The position numbers were made by a program, and so were the translations under genes. The notes under the pieces were generated by a model that had not been told where the DNA came from, ran no database searches, and saw only the letters and a list, made by a program, of their open reading frames with translations. DNA of 64,000 nucleotides from positions 310,001 through 374,000 of the forward strand of contig CAWEBN010000011.1 in the NCBI GenBank assembly GCA_963807305.1, in the 5' to 3' direction. The stretch comes from JAOPZW01 sp963807305 (lineage in GTDB: Bacteria > Actinomycetota > Thermoleophilia > Solirubrobacterales > Solirubrobacteraceae). The first letter of the stretch is position 1. Each line of letters starts with the position of its first letter. Below, piece by piece: positions 25,195-33,941 of this stretch.

Positions 25195-26640
25195 TGGGCC
25201 TGCGCGGGCTGCGACCCCGGGTCACCCTGCTGATCGTCGCGGTGGTGGTCGTCTGCGTCGGGATCGCCTTCGCCGCCGTCTACGCCGGGACGGCGAGCGA
25301 GCTGTCCAAGCGTTCGCACCAGGACCTGCGCGCGGACATGGCGGCGCTCGAGCAGGTCGTGACCACCGGCTCGTCGCGACCGTCGGCGGTCGCCGAGCGC
25401 GCTCGCTCCTATCTCGCCCATCAGCCGTTTCGGCCCACCAGCCACGTCCTCTCCGTCGTGCCCACCGGCGGAGGCCCGGTGAGCAACGAGCCCGAGCTGC
25501 TGGGGCTCTCGCCGCCCGACGAGGGCGAGAGCGGCCCGCAGCAGCGCCAGGAGAACCAGGCCGCGCACGCCTTCCTGGCCGCGCCGCCCGGCTACAGCTT
25601 CCACCAGCTTCCCGACGGCGGTCGCATCCAGCTGCTCGTGAAGATCGCGCGCAGCCACGGACGAGTGATCGCGCGCCTCGGCGTGGGCGAGCCGACGGCG
25701 CCCACGGACCGCGCCAAGCGCGCGGTGCGCGACGAGTTCCTGCTCGCGGGGGCGCTCGCCGTGCTGGCCGCACTCACGGGCGGCTTCGCGGTCGCCTCGC
25801 GTGTGGCGGCCCCGCTGCGGCGCATGGCGCGTGTGGCGACGCGCGTGGACGCGGGCGACCTCGGCCCGAGGATGGAGATCGCCGCCCGCCACGACGAGGT
25901 CCGCGTGCTGGCCGAGGCCTTCGATCACATGCTCGACCGTCTCGAGGACGCCTTCGACCGTCAGACCGCGTTCGTCGCCGACGCCTCGCACGAGCTGCGC
26001 ACCCCGCTGACGGTCATACGCGGCCAGCTCGAGGTCCTCGCCCTCTCCGACCAGCCAGACGCGGCCGAGGTTCGGCGCGTCGAGAAGCTCGTAGCGGTGG
26101 AGGTCCAGCGCATGAGCCGGCTCGTGGAGGACATGCTCCTGCTCGCACAGGCGGGGGAGGACGGGTTCCTGCGGCCCGGGATCATCCAGCTGCGGCCGTT
26201 CCTGACCGACCTGGTGCGTGGCATGGCGGACGCCGGCCCGCGGCGGCTGGAGCTCGGCGCCATCCCGGAGCTGCTCATCGAGGCCGACGAGGGGCGCCTG
26301 GCCCAGGCCCTGCGCAACCTCCTGCGCAACGCGATCGCCCACACCCCCGAGAACGGGCTGGTCGAGCTCAGCGTCCAGGCCGAGGGCGGTCGCATGCGCT
26401 TCGTCGTCGACGACGACGGCCCGGGCATCCCGGTCGAACAGCGCGCCGCGATCTTCGATCGCTTTCATCGCCTGGACGGCGGTCGTTCGCGCGACGCGGG
26501 AGGGGCCGGCCTCGGGCTCGCGATCGTCCAGGCGATCGCCTCGGCCCATCGGCGGCCGCGTCTGGGCCGAGGCGGCGCCCGCCGGGGGCGCGCGCATGGT
26601 GCTCGAGATCCCGTTGTGGCGCAGTCCGGTCCGCGCCTGA
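25194..26640 (+). pseudogene. Sensor histidine kinase, single-base frameshift near the 3' end
   Basis: Membrane sensor kinase of about 480 residues: first membrane segment at residues 10-30, an extracytoplasmic region of about 150 residues, second segment near residue 185, HAMP (RVAAPLRRMARVATRVDAGD), His-box DASHELRTPLTVIRG near residue 262, N-box LRNLLRNAIAHTPEN, G1 VDDDGPGIP and G2 GGAGLGLAIVQAIASAH. Immediately after G2 an extra C (26550) shifts the frame; in the next frame the normal ending GGRVWAEAAPAGGARMVLEI follows to TGA 26638. Unshifted, the protein would run to 26702 with a foreign tail. The core catalytic motifs precede the shift, so some activity is possible; assembly error is an alternative. 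Confidence 0.82.
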
Positions 26641-26651
26641 GAGCATTCTCA
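26638..26651. promoter_or_regulatory. Second copy of the TGAGAG...TCTCA motif
   Basis: TGAGAGCATTCTCA matches the core of the repeat at 24475-24488 in 11 of 14 positions and keeps the outer dyad TGAGA/TCTCA. It sits 47 bases before the ATG of the membrane-protein gene at 26699 and may place that gene under the response regulator. Confidence 0.4.
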
Positions 26652-26698
26652 TCGCTTGATCGGCATGGAGGGCCCGCCCTCGGGGGAGGCCCAAGGGC

Positions 26699-27205
26699 AT
26701 GACTCAGATCACCGACGAGCGGCGCTTCGCACGTCCATCACAGACGACGACCACCGTCCCGACCGATGCCGTCGAGCACGCGATCCGCCACACGACGCTG
26801 CGTGCTCTGGGCTTCGGCGGGATGCTCGGAATCGCGCTGATCCACCTGCTCGACGTGATCGGGAAGATCAAGGAGACGCCATACCTCGGCGTCATGTACA
26901 TCGCCCTGATGGTCGCGAGCGTCGCCGTCGCCTTCTACCTGCTGCACACCGGCTCCGCGCTCGCCTGGGCGGCCGCCGGCCTGCTGGCCGCGGCCACGCT
27001 CGTCGGCTTCATCCTGAGCCGCACCACCGGCCTGCCGAATGCCTCGGACGACATCGGCAACTGGACCGAGCCGCTCGGCCTGGCGTCGATGTTCGTCGAG
27101 GGAGCCGTGGTCCTCCTCGCGGCCTACGCCTGGAACCTCGCGCGCCACGAGCGCCGTCCCGGCGTGCACGCGTCGGTCGCGCCGCGGGTCGCCGCCGAGC
27201 GTTGA
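26699..27205 (+). CDS. Four-helix membrane protein of unknown function
   Basis: 168 residues with a soluble N terminus of about 35 residues and four hydrophobic segments: ALGFGGMLGIALIHLLDVIG, LGVMYIALMVASVAVAFYLL, WAAAGLLAAATLVGFILS and LASMFVEGAVVLLAAYAWNL. Conserved-looking polar residues inside segments (His, Asp in HLLD; Glu in FVEG) hint at a channel or haem role, but I cannot name the family. GGGGGAGG lies 9 bases before the ATG. A copy of the probable response-regulator motif precedes it. Confidence 0.7.
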   Translation: MTQITDERRFARPSQTTTTVPTDAVEHAIRHTTLRALGFGGMLGIALIHLLDVIGKIKETPYLGVMYIALMVASVAVAFYLLHTGSALAWAAAGLLAAATLVGFILSRTTGLPNASDDIGNWTEPLGLASMFVEGAVVLLAAYAWNLARHERRPGVHASVAPRVAAER

Positions 27206-27383
27206 CCGGGTGCGGACGCGGCCCCTGCGGGAGCGGCGGCCGTGCCATCGCACCAGCCTCACGAACTCGCGTTGGCCCCACGCCGCTTCGCTGGATGAGC
27301 GCCGGCTTCACGGCCCGTTGGGATCCGCTTCGTCCTGCTCTCAGGCCCTGGACGAGCCGCCGTCGGATTGGCACCGTGACGCC

Positions 27384-28571
27384 ATGCGACCGGCAGCGGC
27401 AGTGGCGACCATGGCCCTTGCAGGGTTGCCGGCCGCCTGCGGGGCGACCACCTCCGCCGTGAGGTCGGTGCCCGCCCCGTCCTCGTCCGCCGCGTCCGCG
27501 TCCGCGTCCGCGTCCTGCGTGAGCGTGGCTCGCGCCGAGCTGGTGGCCGTGGCGCGGCGGATCTACGACCAGGCGGCACACGGCCGCAACGCGGTCTCGG
27601 CCGTCCGGCGCCTCCGGCGGTCCTCGAACCTGGCCGGCGCGGTCGCCGCACGCGATCCGCGCGCGGTGCGCGCGGTACTCACTCCGCTGCTCAAGCACCA
27701 GATCACGCGCATCCAGGTGACCGCCGGCTCCCGGACGCTCGCTCGCATCGGATCCGCGCCCGCCTACGCGCCGATCAGAGGCACCATCCGCTCCGGCCGG
27801 CACATCGTCGGCCACTACGTCCTCGCGGTCAGCGACAGCCGCGCCTTCCAGGGACTCGCGCGCGGCCTCATCGGTGCGACCGCGCGCTTCGTTCGCGGTA
27901 CCGGCCCCGCCTCCGACCCCGCCTCCGGCGCGTCGTTCAAGGCGATGCTCTTCCCGTCGCGGCGCGCGACCATCTCGCTGACGCTGCCGAGCCTGCCGCC
28001 CTCGCTGTGCGGCGCCACCCCCGCCGAGACTCGCCTGAACGCGATCGCCTACGCGGCGCGCAACCTCATGCAAGGCGAGGCCCACGGCTCCGCCGTCGCC
28101 CGCACCCTGCACCGCGCGGCCGCCGATCCGGCCTTCCGCAGCGCCGTCGTCGCGGGCGATCCCGCCGCTCTTCGCACTGCCATCGTCGGTCTGTTCCGCG
28201 ACCACCGCTTCCACATCGTGCGCGTCCGCGCCTGGCAGGGCACGCGGCTCATCAACGACGTCGGCGGCCCGTACGTCCTCAGTCCGGCGACGGGCACGAT
28301 CAGCCGCCCGGGGGGCGCCGTCGCCGGCCGCTTCATGCTCTCCGTCCAGGACGACACCGGATTCATCAAGCTCGTCCACCGGTTCACCGGTGCCGACGTC
28401 GTCCTGCACACGAGCACCGGCACCGTGCCCGGAAGCAACCTCAGTCCCGGCCCCGCGTTCGTGCCCGGGGTCAGCACCGTGAGCTACCACGGCGTCGTCT
28501 ACCACTCCTACGGGTTCACCGGCACGGCGTTCCCGTCCGGGACGCTGGACGTCACCCTGCTCATGCGCTAG
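27384..28571 (+). CDS. Secreted or lipid-anchored protein with two PDC-like sensor repeats
   Basis: 395 residues. The N terminus has a hydrophobic segment ending in LPAACGATT, which could be a lipobox (PAAC, weak), then a Ser/Ala-rich linker. Two repeats of about 130 residues follow, each starting with an Ala/Arg-rich helix (RAELVAVARRIYDQAAHG; TRLNAIAYAARNLMQGEAHG) and running through a region with ARDPRAVRAVLTPLLKHQIT versus AGDPAALRTAIVGLFRDHRF and then strand-rich sequence with IRSGRHIVGHYVLAVSD versus SRPGGAVAGRFMLSVQD. The layout resembles PDC (PAS-like extracytoplasmic) domains. No membrane-distal catalytic domain, so it may bind a ligand on its own. Confidence 0.6.
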   Translation: MRPAAAVATMALAGLPAACGATTSAVRSVPAPSSSAASASASASCVSVARAELVAVARRIYDQAAHGRNAVSAVRRLRRSSNLAGAVAARDPRAVRAVLTPLLKHQITRIQVTAGSRTLARIGSAPAYAPIRGTIRSGRHIVGHYVLAVSDSRAFQGLARGLIGATARFVRGTGPASDPASGASFKAMLFPSRRATISLTLPSLPPSLCGATPAETRLNAIAYAARNLMQGEAHGSAVARTLHRAAADPAFRSAVVAGDPAALRTAIVGLFRDHRFHIVRVRAWQGTRLINDVGGPYVLSPATGTISRPGGAVAGRFMLSVQDDTGFIKLVHRFTGADVVLHTSTGTVPGSNLSPGPAFVPGVSTVSYHGVVYHSYGFTGTAFPSGTLDVTLLMR

Positions 28572-28658
28572 CCAGTCGATGTTGGAGTGCAGGAGCGTTC
28601 GTCTGGACCGGTCCTGCGCGCCGTTTCGGGGACCGCGGACCTGCAAGGCTGGCGGAGG

Positions 28659-29495
28659 ATGGAGCGCTTCGAGCTGGCACCGGCGTCGCAGACCGCGGCC
28701 GTGGGCGTGCTTGCTCAGTCGTCCAGTTCCTGCGCGCCTCAGTTGCTGACGATCCAGGCATGGGCGGCGCGGTACGGCCTCGAGGTGGTCGACCTGGGGA
28801 CGAGCGCCGAGCCGAACGGGCTCGACGCCCGCTGTCAGCTCGTCATCGCGCTCGGCGGCGACGGGACCATCCTGCGGGCGCTCCAGGTCGCGATGGCCCA
28901 GCACGCGGCCGTGCTGGGCGTCAACTTCGGTCACGTCGGCTTCCTGGCGGACATCCGCGGCGACGAGCTGGCCGAGGCGCTGGAGCGCCTTACCGGCGGC
29001 GAAGCACTGGTCGACGAGCGCACCGCGCTGGTGGCCGGGATCGGGACGGAGCCGGCACGCCGCGTGATCGCCTTCAACGACGTGGTGGTCGCGCGCCTTC
29101 CGGGCTTCGGCCTGGCGCGGCTGCGCGTGGTCGTCGCGGGCGAATCGCTGCTCGTGCTCCAGGGCGACGGCATCGTGATCGCGTCGCCCACGGGCTCGAC
29201 GGCCTACACGGTCGGCGCCGGCGGCCCGGCCGTGGCGCCGTCCCTCGACGCCATCGTGATCACGCCACTGGCGTCGCAGGGCACGCCGTTGCGCTCGCTG
29301 GTGGTCGACGGCAGCGAGGTCGTTCGGGTCGAGCTCGAGCCCCAGAGCGCGCCGCTGAGCATCGAGATCGACGGCCGGGAGACGCAGGCCATGTCGGGAC
29401 CTGCATCGCTCGAGGTCCATGCGGCGCCGCGCAAGGCCCGGCTGGTGCGCACGCGACCGCGCACCTTCTACCGGGACCTGGCCACGCGCCTCTGA
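28659..29495 (+). CDS. nadK: NAD kinase
   Basis: 278-residue ATP-NAD kinase making NADP. The GGDGT motif is in IALGGDGTILRAL near residue 66; NFGHVGFL corresponds to NxGxLGFL; AFNDVVVAR replaces the usual NE(V/I) with Asn-Asp; SPTGSTAY and ITPLASQGTPLRSLVV complete the set. The ATG at 28659 has GGAGG close upstream (28653-28657) and gives the usual length; the frame is open further 5'. Stands alone between the PDC-like gene and a small membrane protein. Confidence 0.9.
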   Translation: MERFELAPASQTAAVGVLAQSSSSCAPQLLTIQAWAARYGLEVVDLGTSAEPNGLDARCQLVIALGGDGTILRALQVAMAQHAAVLGVNFGHVGFLADIRGDELAEALERLTGGEALVDERTALVAGIGTEPARRVIAFNDVVVARLPGFGLARLRVVVAGESLLVLQGDGIVIASPTGSTAYTVGAGGPAVAPSLDAIVITPLASQGTPLRSLVVDGSEVVRVELEPQSAPLSIEIDGRETQAMSGPASLEVHAAPRKARLVRTRPRTFYRDLATRL

Positions 29496-29566
29496 CGCGT
29501 TCCGCGCCGCCGGGCGGTCGCACCGGTGGTCGCCAACGGCGAGCGTCTCCGACATACTGAGCGCCG

Positions 29567-29899
29567 ATGGCGCTGCCTGGCCGGCGATTGGTGGTGTTGT
29601 GGTTCGCGCTCCTGGTGGCGGCGTGGACCGTCCTCGCGGTGCACGGCGGCGCCGACACCGGGCTGCTGTACCTCGCGCCGGCCCTTCTGCTGTGCGTCCC
29701 GCTGATCTTCGGGCGCTACGTCGGCGAGGAGCAGCTCGCCGAGCTCGCGAAGCGACCGACCGGCTGCCGCGCCCGGCCTGCTTCGCGCCTCCCGGTCCCG
29801 CGCAGCCACGTCCGCCTCATGCAGCGCGGCGGTCGCCTGGTCGCCTCGTCGCTGGCCAAGCGGCCGCCCCCGCTCGCCGCGCCGTTGCTCACCGCTTAG
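29567..29899 (+). CDS. Small two-helix membrane protein
   Basis: 110 residues: LVVLWFALLVAAWTVLAVHG and TGLLYLAPALLLCVPLIFG form two membrane segments, then a basic hydrophilic tail (RLPVPRSHVRLMQRGG...). Not recognised. The upstream gap holds CATACT near 29552 as a possible -10. The tail is unusually rich in Arg/Pro and may partly be an unstructured anchor. Confidence 0.55.
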   Translation: MALPGRRLVVLWFALLVAAWTVLAVHGGADTGLLYLAPALLLCVPLIFGRYVGEEQLAELAKRPTGCRARPASRLPVPRSHVRLMQRGGRLVASSLAKRPPPLAAPLLTA

Positions 29900-29964
29900 G
29901 GACCCGAGCGCCTCGCCGTGAACGGGTCCGATCCCGTTCATCGCGTTTCGCCTCGGAGGTATTC

Positions 29965-30333
29965 ATGTCTCGCAATCAGCGTGTCGTCGTGCTTGGCCTC
30001 GCCGTCCTCGTCCTGGTCGTCGCGGCCGTCGTCATCGGCACCGGCGGCTCCTCGAACTCGACCAAGGATGCTGGGCCGACCACGGTCGTGGTCCAGGACG
30101 CCAAGCCCGTCGGCGGCGTCAAGGACGTCACCTTCAAGAAGGGCGGCACCGTCGATCTGACCGTCAAGAGCGACACCGCCGACGAGGTGCACTTTCACGG
30201 CTACGACGTCCACAAGGACGTCCCCAAGGGCGGGTCCGTCCACTTCGTGTTCCCGGCCTCCATCGAGGGCAAGTTCATCGTGGAGCTCGAGAACCACAAG
30301 CAGACGCTGGCCAACGTGACGGTCGCCCCATGA
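29965..30333 (+). CDS. Cupredoxin-fold small exported protein
   Basis: 122 residues: N-terminal hydrophobic segment (residues 7-25, anchor or signal), a short linker, then a cupredoxin-like beta domain with GGVKDVTFKKGGTVDLTVKS, DEVHFHGYDVHKDVP and FIVELENHKQTLANVTV. It has His residues but no Cys or Met in the usual loop, so a type 1 copper site is not apparent. SD CGGAGG at 29953-29958. ATGA overlap with the following membrane-protein gene suggests they work together. Confidence 0.7.
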   Translation: MSRNQRVVVLGLAVLVLVVAAVVIGTGGSSNSTKDAGPTTVVVQDAKPVGGVKDVTFKKGGTVDLTVKSDTADEVHFHGYDVHKDVPKGGSVHFVFPASIEGKFIVELENHKQTLANVTVAP

Positions 30334-31766
30334 CCAGTCGGCCCGTGCGCTGGGCGAGCGCCCTGGCATCGCTGGGCCTGATGGCGAGCGCAGCGCTGCC
30401 GGCGTCCGCCTCCGCCCACGGCCTGGTCGGCAAGCAGGACCTCCCGATCCCGCGCTGGCTGTTCGCCTGGGCGGCGGCGGTGGTCCTCATCGTCTCCTTC
30501 GTCGCGCTGGCCACCCTGTGGCCGCGCCCGCGCCTGGAGCGTGCGGTCGAGCGCCCAGTCTGGCGCGCGCCGGCGGTCCTCGAGGTCCTGTGCGGCGCGC
30601 TTGGCGTCGCCGCCTTCGTCGTCACGGTGTGGGCCGGCTTCGCGGGCACCCAGAGCGCCACCGCCAATCTGCTGCCGACCGTCGTCTACGTCGTCTTCTG
30701 GGTCGGGATCCCGTTCACGACGCTGCTGCTGGGCGACGTCTTCAGCGCCTTCAACCCGTGGCGCGCGGTGGCGCGCGCGGTGGCGTGGGTCTTCGGCCGC
30801 CTGCGTCGCGGGAGCGAGGCGCCGGCGCCGCTGGCGTACCCGCCCTGGCTGGGACGCTGGCCGGCGGCGCTGGGGATTCTCGCCTTCGCATGGGTCGAGC
30901 TGGTCTACGTCAACCGCGACGACCCCAGCCAGCTCGCGACCATGGCGCTGCTCTACGCCGCCATCCAGCTCATCGGGATGAGCGTCTACGGGATCGAGCC
31001 GTGGTCGCGCAACGCGGACGGCTTCGGCGTCTACTTCCGCCTGTTCTCGATGCTCTCCCCGCTGCACTGGCGCGAGCGCGAGCTGTACGTGCGCCCGCCG
31101 CTCGCCGGCGCGCCCAAGCTCGATGCCGGCTCCGGGACCGTCGCGCTGTTGTGCACCATGATCGGCACCGTCAGCTTCGACGGCCTCTCGCAGGGCGCGC
31201 TCTGGACGGGCACGGGCGGCATCGCGCCGAGGCTCCAGCAGCGCTTCATCAACCTCGGCTTCAGCGGCGAGGTGGCGCTCGAGATCACCTTCACCGTCGG
31301 CCTGCTCTTCATGGTCGGCGTCGTCTCCGGCGTCTACCGGCTCGGGGTGATCGGCATGCGCTCGATCCGCGTCGGCCACACCACCACCGAGCTGTCGCGG
31401 CGCTTCGTGCACTCGCTCATCCCGATCTCGCTCGCCTACGTCATCGCCCACTACTTCTCGCTGCTGACCTACCAGGGCCAGGCGATGGCCTACCTCGTGT
31501 CCGATCCGCTCGGCCACGGCGCGAACCTCTTCGGCACCGCCACGGCGACCATCAACTACAACGTCATCGGCGCCAACGGCGTCTGGTACGTCCAGGTCTT
31601 CGCGCTCGTCTTCGGCCACGTGTGCGGTCTCACGCTGGCCCACGACCGGGCCCTCGTCGTCTACACCCGCGTCCGCGACGCGACCCGCTCGCAGTACTGG
31701 ATGCTCGCGGTCATGGTCGCCTTCACGTGCCTGGGGCTCTGGCTGCTCTCAGCGGCCGCCCAGTGA
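30330..31766 (+). CDS. Large polytopic membrane protein (relatives annotated fenitrothion hydrolase-like)
   Basis: 478 residues with a cleavable-looking signal (ALASLGLMASAALPASASAHG) and about 10 further membrane segments. The segment SAHGLVGKQDLPIPRWLFAW follows the signal directly. From memory, actinobacterial relatives carry the name fenitrothion hydrolase (FedB); nothing here shows a hydrolase active site, and the conserved His/Trp/Tyr in FNPWRA, SRNADGFGVYFRLFS and HYFSLLTYQGQ look more like a transporter or redox membrane protein. Paired with the cupredoxin-like gene. Confidence 0.6.
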   Translation: MTSRPVRWASALASLGLMASAALPASASAHGLVGKQDLPIPRWLFAWAAAVVLIVSFVALATLWPRPRLERAVERPVWRAPAVLEVLCGALGVAAFVVTVWAGFAGTQSATANLLPTVVYVVFWVGIPFTTLLLGDVFSAFNPWRAVARAVAWVFGRLRRGSEAPAPLAYPPWLGRWPAALGILAFAWVELVYVNRDDPSQLATMALLYAAIQLIGMSVYGIEPWSRNADGFGVYFRLFSMLSPLHWRERELYVRPPLAGAPKLDAGSGTVALLCTMIGTVSFDGLSQGALWTGTGGIAPRLQQRFINLGFSGEVALEITFTVGLLFMVGVVSGVYRLGVIGMRSIRVGHTTTELSRRFVHSLIPISLAYVIAHYFSLLTYQGQAMAYLVSDPLGHGANLFGTATATINYNVIGANGVWYVQVFALVFGHVCGLTLAHDRALVVYTRVRDATRSQYWMLAVMVAFTCLGLWLLSAAAQ

Positions 31767-31811
31767 CGGTGGCGGCACGGCCCACGTTCACGGTCATCGG
31801 TGGCCACCGCG

Positions 31812-33221
31812 TCAGGGCTCGGTGTGGACGACCACGTCCTGCATGTGCGGCTGGCCGGCGCGGATCTCGTCCTCCAGACGGCTGGCCAGCTCGTGCGCGT
31901 CGGGGAGCGTCATGCCCGCCGGGACGGCGACCGACACGAAGACGACCAGCCCACCGTCGGCATGCAGCAGCCGCAGCTCCCGCGGCGGCTGGCCGGTGCG
32001 GGCGCGCGCGAGCTCGCTGATGCGCCGGCGCTGCGCCTCGTCGGGCGTGGCGCGCTCCTCATCGGGGCGGGCGGCGACGGGCTCCTCGAGCGGCTCCAGA
32101 TGCGTCTGCACGTCGTCGACGCCCGGCTCCTCGCGCAGGGCCGCCTCCACACGCTCGGCGACGTCGTGCGCCTCGCCGATCGAGACGCCGGGGGCGAGCT
32201 TGAGGTGCAGAGAGATGCTGACCTGGCGATCGTGCTCGTAGATCGTGATGTCGTGGGCCTCGCGGACCAGCGGCTCGGCCAGCGCGGCCGCGAGCGTGCG
32301 GTCGCGGAGGTCCAGGCCGTCGCGCCGCGGTTCGAGGTGGACGACCACGTCGGTGTCGGGCAGCGCATCGCGGACGGCGGCCTCGATGGCGTCGGCGGTG
32401 CCGTGGCCCTCGACGATGGCCTGGCCCGGCGGCACCGTCACGACGGCGTCGGCGAAGTACTGGCCGCCGGACTCGCGCACGCGCAGCCGGCGCAGGTCGA
32501 CGCCCTCGCCCAGGCCGTTGATGGCCCGCTCGGCACGGGCCTGTGCATCGGTGGGCGCGGTGTCCATCAGCACCCGCGCGTTCTCGTAGATGAGCCGCCC
32601 CGCCGCCACGAAGATGATGCAGGCGACGACGAGCGCCGCGATGGCATCGCCGGCGTCGAACCCGGCGGCGACGGCGATGAGCCCGCAGAGGACCGCGAAC
32701 GAGCCCGCCATGTCGCCCGCGAAGTGAAACGCGTTGGAGCGCAGCGCGGCTGAGCGATACATGCGGGCGGTGTGCAGCGACACAGCGACCCGGGACGCGT
32801 CGACGACCAGGGCCACGCCGATGACGGCGAAGACGTACCAGCCGGCGCCGAGCGTATGGGTGCCGTGCGCGAGCTGCCCGATGGCCTCGACGACGATGAA
32901 GACGCCGCCGCCGGTGAGGATGGCCCCCTCTCCCAGCGCGCCGAGATTCTCCGCGCGCCGGTGCCCGTAGGGATGGTCCGCGTCGGGTGGGCGGCCGCCC
33001 AGGCGGATGGCGAGGAAGGTCAGGACCGCCGCGATGACGTCGCCCGACGACTCGATGCCCGCGGAGACGAGCCCGAGGCTGCCGCTGACGATGCCGGTCC
33101 CGAGCTTGAGGACCACCAGCACCGCGGCCGCGGCGATCGAGGCCAGCGCCGTGCGCGACTGGCCGGCGCCGTACGCGCGCCTGTGCTCGCCCCGCAACGT
33201 CAGCGTGTCGTCCGCGGCCAT
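31812..33221 (-). CDS. Cation diffusion facilitator with three tandem C-terminal dimerisation-like domains
   Basis: 469-residue cation/proton antiporter. Six membrane segments in residues 20-220 include the metal sites SLGLVSAGIESSGDVIAAVLT and ALRSNAFHFAGDMAGS (HxxxD); HPYGHRRAENLGAL is the classic CDF loop. The cytoplasmic tail, normally one ~80-residue ZT_dimer, is here repeated: units end in VVVHLEP, VQTHLEP and VVVHTEP and carry the same VxVPPGxxxxEAHxxAxxxExALR pattern. Metal unknown (Zn, Fe or Mn likely). ATG at 33221 used; upstream frame reads non-typical sequence. Confidence 0.88.
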   Translation of the reverse strand: MAADDTLTLRGEHRRAYGAGQSRTALASIAAAAVLVVLKLGTGIVSGSLGLVSAGIESSGDVIAAVLTFLAIRLGGRPPDADHPYGHRRAENLGALGEGAILTGGGVFIVVEAIGQLAHGTHTLGAGWYVFAVIGVALVVDASRVAVSLHTARMYRSAALRSNAFHFAGDMAGSFAVLCGLIAVAAGFDAGDAIAALVVACIIFVAAGRLIYENARVLMDTAPTDAQARAERAINGLGEGVDLRRLRVRESGGQYFADAVVTVPPGQAIVEGHGTADAIEAAVRDALPDTDVVVHLEPRRDGLDLRDRTLAAALAEPLVREAHDITIYEHDRQVSISLHLKLAPGVSIGEAHDVAERVEAALREEPGVDDVQTHLEPLEEPVAARPDEERATPDEAQRRRISELARARTGQPPRELRLLHADGGLVVFVSVAVPAGMTLPDAHELASRLEDEIRAGQPHMQDVVVHTEP

Positions 33222-33349
33222 CGCATCAGGGTAGAAGCCGGCGTCGCCTGCGGTCGCGTCCCGCGTCCGGCGGGCGGCGCGTCGATCTCCTTGCCGACCC
33301 CGGTCGCCGAGAGGCCCATGGGCATGCCGGAGGCCGATGAACTCGCGGC

Positions 33350-33733
33350 TCAGGCTCTCAGCGCCCTGTCCTCCTCGCCGTAGATGAAGATGCCGTGGAC
33401 GATGTACACGCACAGGAAGAAGATCGCCAGCGACCACCACGGGTCGTTGCCGCCGATCGACAACAGGGCCCCGATCGCGCCGAGGCCGGCGCCGATGATC
33501 CCGATGACTCGGCCGTAGGTGTTGCCGGCGATCAGCGAGATCCCCCCGGCCAGTTGGACGACCCCGAGGACGATGAGGACCCAACCCATCGTGTTGAGGT
33601 TGGTGAGGATGAAGCGCTTGTCGTTGACGAAGATGTTCGCACCGTCCAGGGCGCCGATGCCGTAGATGATGTTGAGCGTGCCCACGATCAACAGCAGCGT
33701 TGCGGCCAACAGGGCTCGACCCGCACCACGCAT
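33350..33733 (-). CDS. DUF7144-type four-helix membrane protein
   Basis: 127-residue membrane protein: four hydrophobic segments (LLAATLLLIVGTLNIIYGIG, WVLIVLGVVQLAGGISLIAG, VIGIIGAGLGAIGALLSIGG, SLAIFFLCVYIVHGIFIYG) with the loop DGANIFVNDKRFILTNLN. This is the DUF7144 layout, frequent in actinobacteria and of unknown function. GGAGGT lies 5 bases upstream of the ATG (on the minus strand, 33739-33744). A near copy of the 17-bp palindrome described elsewhere lies at 33793-33809 in its promoter region. Confidence 0.8.
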   Translation of the reverse strand: MRGAGRALLAATLLLIVGTLNIIYGIGALDGANIFVNDKRFILTNLNTMGWVLIVLGVVQLAGGISLIAGNTYGRVIGIIGAGLGAIGALLSIGGNDPWWSLAIFFLCVYIVHGIFIYGEEDRALRA

Positions 33734-33941
33734 CGATACCTCCTTGAGTTGATTGGTCTGGGTGATTACAGATGGCCGGCGAGGGGCCGGCATCACCCGG
33801 ATCGGGCGAAGCCCGCGAGCGTCGGGCGCCGGATCACGCAACGGCGGGGTGCAGCCTCCCGCCCTTTTCCACCTGCGCGCGCCCTTGCCCGAGTTCGGGC
33901 TCGGGTGGTCGGATGAACCGCCCGAGAGAAAGGAGCGGCTG

